Shown: piece after piece, positions 1 through 8,243 of the stretch
How the letters are laid out: each line of letters opens with the position of its first letter
Position numbering within the stretch: the first letter of the stretch is position 1
Assembly: GCA_009840595.1 (NCBI GenBank)
Contig: VXNK01000053.1
Location: forward strand, 1-34,168
Reading direction: 5' to 3'
DNA length: 34,168 bases
Source of the DNA: Rhodospirillaceae bacterium
Lineage (GTDB): Bacteria; Pseudomonadota; Alphaproteobacteria; Bin65
Notes under the pieces: generated by a model
What the model was told of the DNA's origin: nothing
Databases searched by the model: none
The model's input: only the letters and a program-made list of their open reading frames with translations
Made by a program: the position numbers and the translations under genes

Positions 1-324
1 CTTGAGTTTCTCGCGCATGGCGAGCGCCTGGGGTGATGACGCGATCTCGGGCAGCGTGAGCACGACGGTGCTTCCGTCGGGCTGACGCACTTCCTGGCGA
101 GAGGAGCGCTGGTAGCCCATGCCGAGCTTGACCTCGGCGACCGTCACGATCATGGCCGCGTACCACTCGTAGCCCGTGGTGCGGTCCCAGACCCGCCAGG
201 CCGGCGTCGCCACGACGCCGAACGCGGCGAGCAGCAGCGCCGCGCGCAGAAGCTGGCTCCACATGTGCAGGCCGTGGAACACGGTCTGCCCGCCCCGCAG
301 CGTGCTGCCGCCGAAGCTTCTCAC
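1..324 (-). CDS. traD: Type IV coupling protein TraD, N-terminal part (runs off window)
   Basis: Only the first 108 residues are present; the rest lies beyond position 1. The visible part has a short basic N-terminus, a first hydrophobic segment at about residues 26-43 and a second hydrophobic stretch around 52-66, followed by the start of a soluble region. This matches the N-terminal membrane anchor of TraD-family coupling proteins, which recruit the relaxosome to the secretion channel through a cytoplasmic VirD4-type ATPase domain. That ATPase domain is not in view, so the call rests on the anchor and on position after traG in the operon. The start is taken as GTG at 324; no ATG occurs in frame before it, and only a weak GGGG-type ribosome site is visible. 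A plus-strand gene at 444-800 separates it from traG. Confidence 0.7.
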   Translation of the reverse strand, partial: MRSFGGSTLRGGQTVFHGLHMWSQLLRAALLLAAFGVVATPAWRVWDRTTGYEWYAAMIVTVAEVKLGMGYQRSSRQEVRQPDGSTVVLTLPEIASSPQALAMREKLK

Positions 325-443
325 GGACGCCGAACCCCGGAGGCCCGCGCCGCATCGAGGCGGAGCCGGGCCGGGGAAGGGGCGAAGGCCGCCGGGCACT
401 GGAGTCCGGCGCGGCCATCCCGCGTTGTACGGAGATTCGCCCC

Positions 444-800
444 ATGAACCCCGATTCGATCCTCCCGCCCGGGCGTGCCGGTTCGCCCCGGACCGCCCGC
501 CGCGAACGTATTGCCGTGCTCGGGCCGCTCGGCCTCGCAACCGCGGCCGCCTGTTTCGGGCGGGACGGGGATCTTCTCGCGCCCGTGTGGCTCGCGGCCG
601 TCGCCTGGACGGTGTTCGCAAGTTTCGCGCTGGCGCTCCACGCGGGCCTGCGCCGAGGGGACTGGTCGGCCTTCCGCGACTACCGCCACGAGCCCGACCG
701 CGAGGAGGAGATGGATCTCGATCTCCGCACCGGCGGCTACGCCTTCATGCGCGATCGCGACCTGCGCGGTTTCGGCGACCATGCCGACAGCCTTCATTAG
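444..800 (+). CDS. Small putative membrane protein between traG and traD, opposite strand
   Basis: A 118-residue protein with one or two hydrophobic segments (about residues 24-38 and 46-66) and then a charged C-terminal half rich in Asp, Glu and Arg. The start ATG has a GGAG sequence 9 bases upstream. It is convergent with traG, sharing 4 bases at the 3' ends (797-800), and divergent from traD with 119 bp between the starts. I do not recognise the family. Being antiparallel to the transfer operon it needs its own promoter. A minus-strand frame also crosses this region, but its composition is all Arg/Gly/Ala and it is rejected. The call as a real gene rests on the ribosome site, the hydrophobic pattern and the tight fit between neighbours. 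Confidence 0.6.
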   Translation: MNPDSILPPGRAGSPRTARRERIAVLGPLGLATAAACFGRDGDLLAPVWLAAVAWTVFASFALALHAGLRRGDWSAFRDYRHEPDREEEMDLDLRTGGYAFMRDRDLRGFGDHADSLH

Positions 801-3688
801 TCCGCCCGCGCCGGGGCATCCTCCCGGCGGCCGCGGCCATTCGTGGCCGGCCCGTCCGGCGCCTCGTTCTCCGCCGTGCCGAACAGTTTGCCGGCGAGCC
901 AGCCCCCGACGCCGGGCACACTCTCGGTGGCGTGGCGCGCCAGCGGCTTGCCGATCTCGGCCTCGACGCCCGCCCGCCCGGCCCGGACATCCTCCCCGGT
1001 CCCGCCGCGCCGGGCTTCGCGTTCCGCCGCCCCGGCCGCCATTTGCCCCTCGGTCGCCGCGCGGGCGCGTTCGGCGCCGGCCTCCACCGCGCCCGGCGCG
1101 GGAGTTCCCGCTTTCCGGCCCCGATCCCGCACATCGTCCGACCAACCGGCATGGGCCGCTTCGGTTTGCCTCGCGTGCGCTTCGCCGAGCGCGTCGCGGG
1201 CCGCCTCGTAATCCGCCCTTCCGGGCACCGATGCCGGAACCGGTCCCGCCGGTTCCGGGAACCGCTCCGCGATGAACGCCGCGGCGTACTGCCTCAGCGT
1301 CTCCGCGTCCTCGGGGGTCTGCGGCGACGCCACCCGGATCGCGCCCGCCGCGCCGAGCGGCCGCCCCCCGGCGCCTTCCCGCTCGCTCAGCCACGCGAAG
1401 AACGGTTGCCCCAGCGCCCGGTCGATGGACTGCGCCTCCGAGCGCACCCGCGCGGCCTGCTCCGCCCAGCTTTCCGATTCCTGCCGGGCAAGCGAGGCCC
1501 GCTCCTCGAACCGGCGCAGATCCGAGAGGTTGGCCGCCAGGCTCTCCTCGATCCCGGCGTGGCGGCTATCGCCGGTCTGGGTAGCGTAACGGCGCGAGGC
1601 CTCCGAGACGCGCGAGGCCAGGTCCAGCACCTGGTGCCGCTCGGCGTATTCCCGCAGCCGGTTCCATGCCGCCGACTCCACCGTCTGACCGCGCCACCGC
1701 GCCGAGCCCTCCACGCCGATCTTCACCACCTTGTTCCACCCGCCGCCGATCCGCGCCTCGGCCGCGAGCACCGCCATCCGGTCCTTGGCGATGCCCGCGG
1801 TCTCGGCCATACGCTCGTAATGCGTTTCCAACGCCTGCACCTGCGCGCTTTCGCTCTCGGTCACGCCGAGGGCGTGCGCCTGGCCGGTGGAGACGTCGCG
1901 GGCGTAGCGTTCCGCGAGCCGCGTCGCGTCGGTGACCGCCGCGCTTCGCGCCGTGCCGGCCTCCGCGGAGAACTGCCGCGACAGGTTCCGGGCTTCCGAG
2001 GCCCTCTGTTCGTGCGAGGCCGCGAGCGATTGCGACAGGCGCACCCCGGCCGCGGGGATGCGGCTGGTGGCCGATGCCGCGTCGGCGACGACCGTGCCGT
2101 CGCCGGTCACCGTGAACGCCGCGCCCCCCGCCGCGTAGCCAGTGTGGCGGTGGTCGTCCACCTGAGCGGAAGTACGGATCTGGCGGCCCTCGACCGTCGC
2201 GTAGCGGTGCGTGTCCACTTGCGTGGAGGCCAGCGAGAAGTTGCCCGTCGAACTCTCCCTTGCCGCCGCACCAGCGGCCTCCTGGCCGACATGGAGCACG
2301 GAGGTCGCGAGCGACGTCATCCTCGAGACGCCGAACGCGATCGCGGCGGCCAGGAACGGCACCGACATCGACAGATACCCCGACATCACCGCCACGTCGG
2401 TGGCCACCGCCCGGATGCCGGCCTGGGAGACCAGGGCGATCCCGATATCCCCGCCGGGCATGAGGGCGACGGCGCCCATGCGCTCGGCGGCTTCGCCCAT
2501 CGCGATGCGGTGCAGGATCGCGTAGAGCGGCCCCCACGATTGCAGCCAAACCAGCCCGGTGACATAGGACTTGAAGATCGCCGCCCCCGCAGGGGTGAGC
2601 ATCAGCAGCACCGCCATCGGGAACGCGCCGACGTACAGGCACTCGAACACGATCCGGAGCATCGGCACCCAGGTCTCGGCCTGCCGGCCAATGGCCCGGT
2701 AGGCGGAGACGGTCTGCGCCTCGGCGCGGGCCTCGGTATAGGCGGCGAGCGCCGCGACGTTGCCGGCCTCCGCCGCCCACTGCCCGCCGGCCTCGTGCAC
2801 GGCGTTGAGCAGCATCTGCTGGCGCAGGATCTCGGCGGCCGAGCGCGAGGCGCCGATCAGGAAGTCGTGCGCGGCCGGTAGCGCCGCCATGAGTTCGGCA
2901 CGCGCCAGCGCCTCGGTGGCCGCGCCGGGGAAAAGCCGCCGCCCGAACACGGCGCCGGCGCGCGCCACCTCGGCCGCCCATTGCGGGCCGAGCCGACCCG
3001 CCGCGTCCGCGCAGGTCACGACCGCGCGGTCCACCCCGCCCCCGGCGTTGCGTTCGGCGAACTCCACCATGCGCGCGGGCGAGGCGCCCGCGGAGGGCGA
3101 GCGGCCCGTGTCGGTCACCAGCGTCCACAGGTCGGTAGACTCGCGCAGTTCGTCCGCGGAGACGTGCCCCAGCAGCAGCGCGTAGAACACGCACTGGCGC
3201 GCGTAGGCCCGCAAATTGCGGGCGAACACCGCGTCCGTCACTTCCAGGCGCGTCGCGTCCGCCGCGAGCCGCGCCCCGAAGATCATTCCGTGGCGCTGGT
3301 AGGCGAGATCGTTCGGCAGCGCGAACGCCTGCTCGGTCAGCCGGGTCAGCCCGTCGCCGACCTCGGAGGTCATCGAGGCGAACAGCGCCAGCCCGATGGG
3401 CACGTTGGCCACCACGGCCGGGGCCAGCGCCGGATCGAGCCGGTCGACGACCCGAACCGTGGCCTTGGGCACGATCATCGCGCCCCACACGGCGACGAAC
3501 ATCAGGATCCATTTGCCGTTGTCCTTCCACGAGCCACCGAAGGCGGTGTGGAACAGCACCCAGGCCAAGCCCGCCGCGCCCGCGAGCTGCGCCAGCATCA
3601 CGTACGCGCCACCGGACGTGATCGCCGCGACGGCGTTCAGGAGGTCGACCAGATACGCGCCGCCGCCGAGCGTGAATATTTCGTACAT
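797..3688 (-). CDS. traG: TraG, mating-pair formation and stabilisation protein
   Basis: A 963-residue protein, close to the length of F TraG (938). The N-terminal part carries several hydrophobic segments (about residues 14-60, 90-110 and 340-460) typical of the TraG inner-membrane domain needed for pilus assembly. The C-terminal half is long, polar and rich in Ala, Glu and Arg, predicted helical, as in the periplasmic part that works in mating-pair stabilisation. The start is taken at ATG 3688 because a GGAGG sits 6 bases upstream; a GTG 18 bases earlier has no good ribosome site. It follows traH after a 33-bp gap, the classic traH-traG order of F-type systems. Confidence 0.93.
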   Translation of the reverse strand: MYEIFTLGGGAYLVDLLNAVAAITSGGAYVMLAQLAGAAGLAWVLFHTAFGGSWKDNGKWILMFVAVWGAMIVPKATVRVVDRLDPALAPAVVANVPIGLALFASMTSEVGDGLTRLTEQAFALPNDLAYQRHGMIFGARLAADATRLEVTDAVFARNLRAYARQCVFYALLLGHVSADELRESTDLWTLVTDTGRSPSAGASPARMVEFAERNAGGGVDRAVVTCADAAGRLGPQWAAEVARAGAVFGRRLFPGAATEALARAELMAALPAAHDFLIGASRSAAEILRQQMLLNAVHEAGGQWAAEAGNVAALAAYTEARAEAQTVSAYRAIGRQAETWVPMLRIVFECLYVGAFPMAVLLMLTPAGAAIFKSYVTGLVWLQSWGPLYAILHRIAMGEAAERMGAVALMPGGDIGIALVSQAGIRAVATDVAVMSGYLSMSVPFLAAAIAFGVSRMTSLATSVLHVGQEAAGAAARESSTGNFSLASTQVDTHRYATVEGRQIRTSAQVDDHRHTGYAAGGAAFTVTGDGTVVADAASATSRIPAAGVRLSQSLAASHEQRASEARNLSRQFSAEAGTARSAAVTDATRLAERYARDVSTGQAHALGVTESESAQVQALETHYERMAETAGIAKDRMAVLAAEARIGGGWNKVVKIGVEGSARWRGQTVESAAWNRLREYAERHQVLDLASRVSEASRRYATQTGDSRHAGIEESLAANLSDLRRFEERASLARQESESWAEQAARVRSEAQSIDRALGQPFFAWLSEREGAGGRPLGAAGAIRVASPQTPEDAETLRQYAAAFIAERFPEPAGPVPASVPGRADYEAARDALGEAHARQTEAAHAGWSDDVRDRGRKAGTPAPGAVEAGAERARAATEGQMAAGAAEREARRGGTGEDVRAGRAGVEAEIGKPLARHATESVPGVGGWLAGKLFGTAENEAPDGPATNGRGRREDAPARAD

Positions 3689-3721
3689 ACCGTGCCTCCG
3701 ATCCACCGCGCCGCCAGGCGC

Positions 3722-5164
3722 TTAGCGGCCTCGGGCGTAGGCGAGGGCGGCCCGCAGGTCGGCCGACAGCGCGCCGGCGAGTTCGGTCTCGATCAGCCGG
3801 AGCTTTTCGACGACGGCGAGCGCGGTGTTGAACCGCGCCAAGCCCTCGTTGCGGTGCTGCGCGAGCGCCGCGCGGTTGGCCCGCAGGCCTTCGCGCCAGC
3901 GCTCGAGCTGATCTCCGTCGGCGATGTCGAGCGTGCCCGCGCGCTCCTCCACCGTCCGGTGCAGGTCGGCGATCCAGACCTGCAGCAGGTCCAGCGCCAC
4001 GGCCTCGGCAAGCGCGTCGATTTCGCTGTCGATCACCGCGCCGCGGTAGGCCGCGGCGGCGTTAATGACCCGGTACACGGGGATCGTAGTCAGGTTGACG
4101 AGGCCCAGCGCGTCGGGTGGCGGCGCCGTGTCGTTGCGCACGGCTTCCGCCAGGCGCCGCAGCAGGTCCGCGACCCGCGCCCGATAGCCGCGGTCGGCCG
4201 GGACGGCCGCCTGGCCCAGCGCCGGGTTCAGGCAGTCGGTGATGGTGTCGCATCGGTAGACCGGCAGGTTGCCGCCGCCCTCCATGAGCACTTCCGTCAC
4301 GCGGCGGTCCAGCGCCAGCGGCTCGAGGATGCGCACCTGCGGGCCGGACGTGTCGCCGTCCGAGGTGGGCGCGGTGACGATCACGGTGCCCGAGACCGAC
4401 ATCGCGAACTCGGCGAGATCGGTGTCGGCGGACAGGAAGGCGGACGCCTGCACCGCCCGCCAGGCGTAGTTGACGTTGACCGGCACCTGGGCCGCCATGG
4501 GCCCGGTGGCCGAGGCGAGCGTCGAGTTGCGCTTGCCGCCCGCGCCGCAGCCGTGCTTCGCGGCGGCGTAGTCGGAGAAGATGCCCTGGGACGTGCCGAT
4601 GGCGGCGCAGATCGCCTCGCTCGCGCGGTCGTTCTTCGCCCACGCCGCGCCCACCAGCGCCTGGGCGCTCTCGCAGGAGTTGAGGTTCTGGTTGTTCACC
4701 CACTGCGACAGCGCCCGGAGCTTGGACATCGTCTCGGCGATCACCGGCGAGATGGTCTCCAGCGCCAGCTCGAACGCGAACCCGGCGGCGTTCTGCGCCA
4801 CCGCGCGGCCGAACGCGATCAACTGGTCGGAGTCGATGAACGAGAACGCCCCGGCGAAGGCGTCGATGCCGCCGCAGCCGGCCCGGAAGCTCGGCAGGCT
4901 GAGCGTCGCGATCTGCTCGGTGCGCACCGGGGCGCGCATGTAGAGGTTGCCGAGTGTCCAGTGGCCGGAGGCCTGGCCGTCGAACGCGGTGGGCCCGGTG
5001 GTGTTCACGGCCGCGCCCTGCCAGAACGACTCCATTTCCGAGAGCACGTCCGCCGCCGCTGGCGCGGCCGCAAGCGCAACGGCAATCGGGAGCGCGGCAA
5101 GCGCCCGGATTCCTCCGGTGCGTGTGCCCTTCCGTGGTGCCCCCCAGGGCGCTTTAGTAGTCAT
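3722..5164 (-). CDS. traH: TraH, F-type pilus assembly protein
   Basis: A 480-residue exported protein; F TraH is 458. It begins with a basic stretch and a hydrophobic core ending in an Ala-rich cleavage site near residues 35-39 (signal peptide). The mature N-terminus, with SEMESFWQG and the nearby Gly-rich region containing RAGCGGID, is characteristic of TraH, and the C-terminus has helical, Leu/Ala-rich segments. TraH is a periplasmic or outer-membrane-associated component that works with TraF, TraW, TraU and TrbC/TrbI in pilus extension and retraction. ATG 5164 has GGAG 7 bases upstream and overlaps the end of traF by 11 bases. An in-frame extension to about 5305 lies wholly inside traF and lacks a signal peptide, so it was not used. 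Confidence 0.93.
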   Translation of the reverse strand: MTTKAPWGAPRKGTRTGGIRALAALPIAVALAAAPAAADVLSEMESFWQGAAVNTTGPTAFDGQASGHWTLGNLYMRAPVRTEQIATLSLPSFRAGCGGIDAFAGAFSFIDSDQLIAFGRAVAQNAAGFAFELALETISPVIAETMSKLRALSQWVNNQNLNSCESAQALVGAAWAKNDRASEAICAAIGTSQGIFSDYAAAKHGCGAGGKRNSTLASATGPMAAQVPVNVNYAWRAVQASAFLSADTDLAEFAMSVSGTVIVTAPTSDGDTSGPQVRILEPLALDRRVTEVLMEGGGNLPVYRCDTITDCLNPALGQAAVPADRGYRARVADLLRRLAEAVRNDTAPPPDALGLVNLTTIPVYRVINAAAAYRGAVIDSEIDALAEAVALDLLQVWIADLHRTVEERAGTLDIADGDQLERWREGLRANRAALAQHRNEGLARFNTALAVVEKLRLIETELAGALSADLRAALAYARGR

Positions 5165-5972
5165 GGCCGGTCTCCCGTTGGGTGAGGACGAAGATGCGCT
5201 CGGCGAGCTGGTCCTCGGCGAGCACCCCGAACCCCACGGGCAGGACCTCGCGGGTTTCGGCGTCGAACAGGACGACCGCCGGCGTCGGCGCGCCGTCCAG
5301 GCCAAGCGCCGCGGCGCGGCCGTTGTCGGGCACGGCCTCCGGCCAGCCCTCCAGCGCCTCGCCGGTCATCGACACGGCCAGCACGTCGAGGCCGTGGCGC
5401 AGGGCGAACGCGCGCAGCAGCGGCCCGAACACCTTGCACTCGGAGCACGCCGGGTGGCCGAGATAGATCAGTCCGTAGCGTTCCGCCAGGTTGCGCAGCG
5501 CCGCATCGCGCTCCCCGCGCCGGGCGTCCGACCAGAGCTGCTTGGCGAGCGCGCCGACTGGGCGGGTCAGCGTGTAGTCCAGGTCCGGCGTCGCCCAGAC
5601 CGTGCGCCGGAACGCGTCGGAGAAGGCGGCGGCGCGCTCAAGGGTTTCCCGTTGAAGATGCAGATACGCGGCCACCTTCGCCGGCGACGGATCGAGTATC
5701 GCCGCCGCGCGGGATTCCTCCAGCGCCTGGCGGATAGCCGCGATCCGTTGCGTCGCGCTTGCCAATGCCGGCACACCCGGATCGAACGGGATGCGAGATT
5801 CGTCGATGTACTCTTCCTCCCGGTCGCAGTAGAAGTGCCAGCCCAGGGTCTGCTCGCCGCCGGGCGCTTCGCACCAGCCGCGCCACTCCGCCGCTGCCGC
5901 GGCAGGAGACGTCAGGGCCACGGCGAGGCACGTAGCCAGCGCGCGCAAGGGATACGGGCGCCGGGGGATCAT
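5154..5972 (-). CDS. traF: TraF, thioredoxin-fold pilus assembly protein with a CSEC motif
   Basis: A 272-residue exported protein; F TraF is 247. A signal peptide covers about residues 1-28. The mature N-terminus has the WHFYCD element seen in TraF-family proteins, and the C-terminal half is a thioredoxin-like domain (about 150-265). A Cys-Ser-Glu-Cys motif at residues 176-179 stands where the thioredoxin active site would be. As known from the F system, TraF itself lacks CxxC and the isomerase TrbB supplies the activity; no trbB is visible here, so this TraF may do both jobs (inference). The start overlaps the traN stop as ATGA. Confidence 0.92.
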   Translation of the reverse strand: MIPRRPYPLRALATCLAVALTSPAAAAAEWRGWCEAPGGEQTLGWHFYCDREEEYIDESRIPFDPGVPALASATQRIAAIRQALEESRAAAILDPSPAKVAAYLHLQRETLERAAAFSDAFRRTVWATPDLDYTLTRPVGALAKQLWSDARRGERDAALRNLAERYGLIYLGHPACSECKVFGPLLRAFALRHGLDVLAVSMTGEALEGWPEAVPDNGRAAALGLDGAPTPAVVLFDAETREVLPVGFGVLAEDQLAERIFVLTQRETGHDY

Positions 5973-7111
5973 GGGTTCCGTCCGCGCAAGCGGCGCACGC
6001 GCTCCGCCATGTCGTCTTGCGTGCCGTCCTTCCCGGGCATGACGACGGCGGGCTCGCGCGCGCCGTCCTCCAGGTTCTGGGTGAACTCGGACAAATCCAG
6101 TCGGTCGAAGTCGATGCGCTCGATCTGGCCGACCGTGAACCCCTCGCAGTGGCCCCAGCCGATGCCGAGCTGCGGGCGCGCCTGCTGGTGCAGGATGCGG
6201 CCGAGCTTGGAGCCGAACAGGCACCAGGCGCGCTCGCGCGTCACGCACACGCCGAACACGCGCTTGGCGCACCGCCGTCCCAGGTAATGGGTGTTGCCAG
6301 CGTGGCGTTCCTGGGCCAGTTCCCTTTCCTCCGCGGAGCAGTTCGCGAGTCCCACCAGCAGCCCGGAATCACGGCAGCAATTGGCCAGTCCCGCGAACTT
6401 GATTTCGCAGGTGCGCTCCTCGCCGGAGAAGAACCGCAGATCGTTGCGGTCGAACTCCTCCCCGCCCATCTCCAGCACCATGTTGAGCATGGCCGCCGAG
6501 CGCGCGAACCCGGTGTTGCCCCTGGACGCGACGGTTTCGCAGCCGGCGCCGACGCAGTACGACGCGCTTCCGCACGATCCCCCCCGCCCGGCGTCGGTCA
6601 CGCCAGCGGCGCAATCGGCCGAGCCGCCCGACGCGAGACCGCTGGCGCCGTGGCCGGCATCGTCCGGCGCGGACTGCACGGCCCGGGCGCGCGCCACCGC
6701 CGGATCGTTGGCCGGCACCGGGACGGCGGGGCGGACGGACGCGCCGTCGATCACCGCGCGTCCGGCGGAACCGCCGGGATCGCCGGGATCGGCCAGCCGC
6801 CGCTGCGCGGCGTTCTCCATCCCGGCGTCGGTGAGATGGCGCTCGGGAACGTTCGTGCCGGCGAAGCCGGGGACCGCTTGCGCCTTCAATGGGTCGTGGG
6901 CGATGGCGCCGGCCCGGGCGGCGCCGGCCTGGCCGACCTGCCGGGCCGCGTCCTTCGGGTCGTCGGCGCGGGCCGCGGTCCCCGACAGAATCCACAGCAT
7001 CAGGCAGCAGGCGGCGAACATCGCCAGCCACGCCAGCAGCCGCACGATCCGGGTGGCCAGATCGACGAGCGGCGCCAGGCGGTGCGGCTCGGGTTCGCGC
7101 ATCGTCGTCAT
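5969..7111 (-). CDS. traN: TraN, short cysteine-rich mating-pair stabilisation protein
   Basis: A 380-residue protein, much shorter than F TraN (602) but with the typical cysteine-rich body: 12 cysteines after the leader, including the YCVGAGCETV segment and the closely spaced cysteines of the C-terminal third. TraN is an outer-membrane protein that stabilises mating pairs by contacting recipient outer-membrane proteins. A hydrophobic leader covers about residues 20-50 and ends at an Ala-rich site before ADDP. The missing length corresponds to the central, receptor-specific region of longer TraN proteins, so recipient recognition may differ. The start forms an ATGA overlap with the preceding small gene, whose hydrophobic segment resembles the TraN leader. 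Confidence 0.9.
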   Translation of the reverse strand: MTTMREPEPHRLAPLVDLATRIVRLLAWLAMFAACCLMLWILSGTAARADDPKDAARQVGQAGAARAGAIAHDPLKAQAVPGFAGTNVPERHLTDAGMENAAQRRLADPGDPGGSAGRAVIDGASVRPAVPVPANDPAVARARAVQSAPDDAGHGASGLASGGSADCAAGVTDAGRGGSCGSASYCVGAGCETVASRGNTGFARSAAMLNMVLEMGGEEFDRNDLRFFSGEERTCEIKFAGLANCCRDSGLLVGLANCSAEERELAQERHAGNTHYLGRRCAKRVFGVCVTRERAWCLFGSKLGRILHQQARPQLGIGWGHCEGFTVGQIERIDFDRLDLSEFTQNLEDGAREPAVVMPGKDGTQDDMAERVRRLRGRNP

Positions 7112-7350
7112 GGCCGCAACCCCGGGCGTTCCGGGCGTTCGGCCGTCCCTTGGGCGGCTTGCCCGGCAAGCGCGGCCGGCCGGCACGGCGCGTCCGTTCG
7201 AGAGTCCGCGTAGGCGGAGCCCGACAGCGCCCAGAGCATCAGGCAATACCCGCCCGCCATCGCCGCCCAGGCGAGCAGGCGCACGGCATTCGCAACGCGC
7301 TCGACCGCGGCCGCGATCCGGCCATCGGGGGCGCTCGCCGCGGCCCTCAC
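7108..7350 (-). CDS. Small membrane or exported protein resembling the TraN leader
   Basis: An 80-residue protein between trbC and traN. The start is GTG 7350, overlapping the trbC stop as GTGA, with GGAGG 5 bases upstream. It has one hydrophobic segment (about residues 24-48) followed by a short polar tail. The segment VRLLAWAAMAGGYCLMLWAL closely resembles VRLLAWLAMFAACCLMLWIL in the leader of the TraN encoded just downstream, so the two leaders look paralogous. The family is not recognised. It may be a small inner-membrane subunit or an anchored leader-only copy. Both ends overlap neighbouring genes by 4 bases, which supports its being translated. Confidence 0.65.
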   Translation of the reverse strand: MRAAASAPDGRIAAAVERVANAVRLLAWAAMAGGYCLMLWALSGSAYADSRTDAPCRPAALAGQAAQGTAERPERPGLRP

Positions 7351-8243
7351 GGCCGCCTCCCGAGCCGTTCGAGGTGCGCGATTGCGGTCTCGCGCGCGAC
7401 AGCGCCCTCGGCGGCGATGGCTTCCAGCGCCGCGGCCAGGCCGATGTTGCCGGCCACCGCGTCGAACGGCGGCGGTGCGTCGTCCGCGCAGCCGCGGCTT
7501 GCACAGGCTGGGACGCCGCCCGGCACGGCGATCACCGCCGGCACGCGCTCGACACCGAACAGCCTGAACAGCCGGGGATCCACGGCGACGCCGGATTCGT
7601 GGCCGCCCAGGCGACGTCCGATCTCGGTTGCCGTGGCCCGCAGTCCGCCGGTAGATACGCCCCGCAGTACCAGCGGCGCGCCGGTCCGCGCGGTTTGCGC
7701 GGCCCACTGCGCCCAGCTCGCCTCCGGCACCGCCAGGCTCATGAACACCAGCACCTCGGCCGTGCCCTGGCGGGCGGCGAAATTCTCCACGGCCCGCCCC
7801 GCGTGGTTCTCGGCCGGAAGCGGAGCGGGGGTTTCGCCCATTCCGTCCGCGGCGCCGGCGACCGTCTCCGAAGCCGCCGAGCCGGCGCGCCGAAGTGCGT
7901 CGGCGACCGCCGAGCCGGTCCAGTCGGCAATCTCGCCGGACCCGGCCGATTCGCCGGACCCGGCATGGGCCGCGTCGACCAACGCGCGAACGTCGGCGAT
8001 TTCCTGTCCGGCGCCGCCGGCTTCCTCAATGACGGCCCGCGCCAGATCCTCCGCCGACGGCGGCGGTTCCTGGGCCAGGGCCGGCGCCGCGCACAGCGCC
8101 AGCAACGCCGCGGCGGCGAGGCCGCGCCGCAGCGTCCGCCGTGTGTGACACTGTCGTGTGCAAGTCTGCCGTGCGCAGCACCGCCCGGCTCGGGCGAGGG
8201 CTCCGGCGCGCTGTCCGAGGGTTTTCGTTACAAGATGCAGCAA
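7347..8243 (-). CDS. trbC: TrbC, F-type pilus assembly protein
   Basis: A 298-residue exported protein; F TrbC is 212, so this one has a longer N-terminal region. The C-terminal domain (about residues 165-255) has the TrbC signature, with VLVFMSLAVPE, the GAPLVLRGV strand and FGVERVPAVIAV, a thioredoxin-like fold that works with TraW in pilus assembly. There is no ATG or GTG near the 5' end. I chose TTG 8243 because GGAGGA lies 7 bases upstream; it overlaps the traU end by 16 bases. The signal peptide then begins after a basic stretch and ends at APALAQ near residue 56. A later internal start cannot be excluded. Confidence 0.88.
   Translation of the reverse strand: MLHLVTKTLGQRAGALARAGRCCARQTCTRQCHTRRTLRRGLAAAALLALCAAPALAQEPPPSAEDLARAVIEEAGGAGQEIADVRALVDAAHAGSGESAGSGEIADWTGSAVADALRRAGSAASETVAGAADGMGETPAPLPAENHAGRAVENFAARQGTAEVLVFMSLAVPEASWAQWAAQTARTGAPLVLRGVSTGGLRATATEIGRRLGGHESGVAVDPRLFRLFGVERVPAVIAVPGGVPACASRGCADDAPPPFDAVAGNIGLAAALEAIAAEGAVARETAIAHLERLGRRP

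Noticed and set aside
176..2881. Long plus-strand open frame of 901 codons opposite traG
   Set aside because: Composition is mostly Arg, Pro, Gly and Ala, as expected for the antisense of GC-rich coding DNA; traG on the minus strand has clear family features.
2981..5185. Plus-strand open frame of 734 codons opposite traH and traG
   Set aside because: Antisense shadow with no motif; traH is unambiguous on the other strand.
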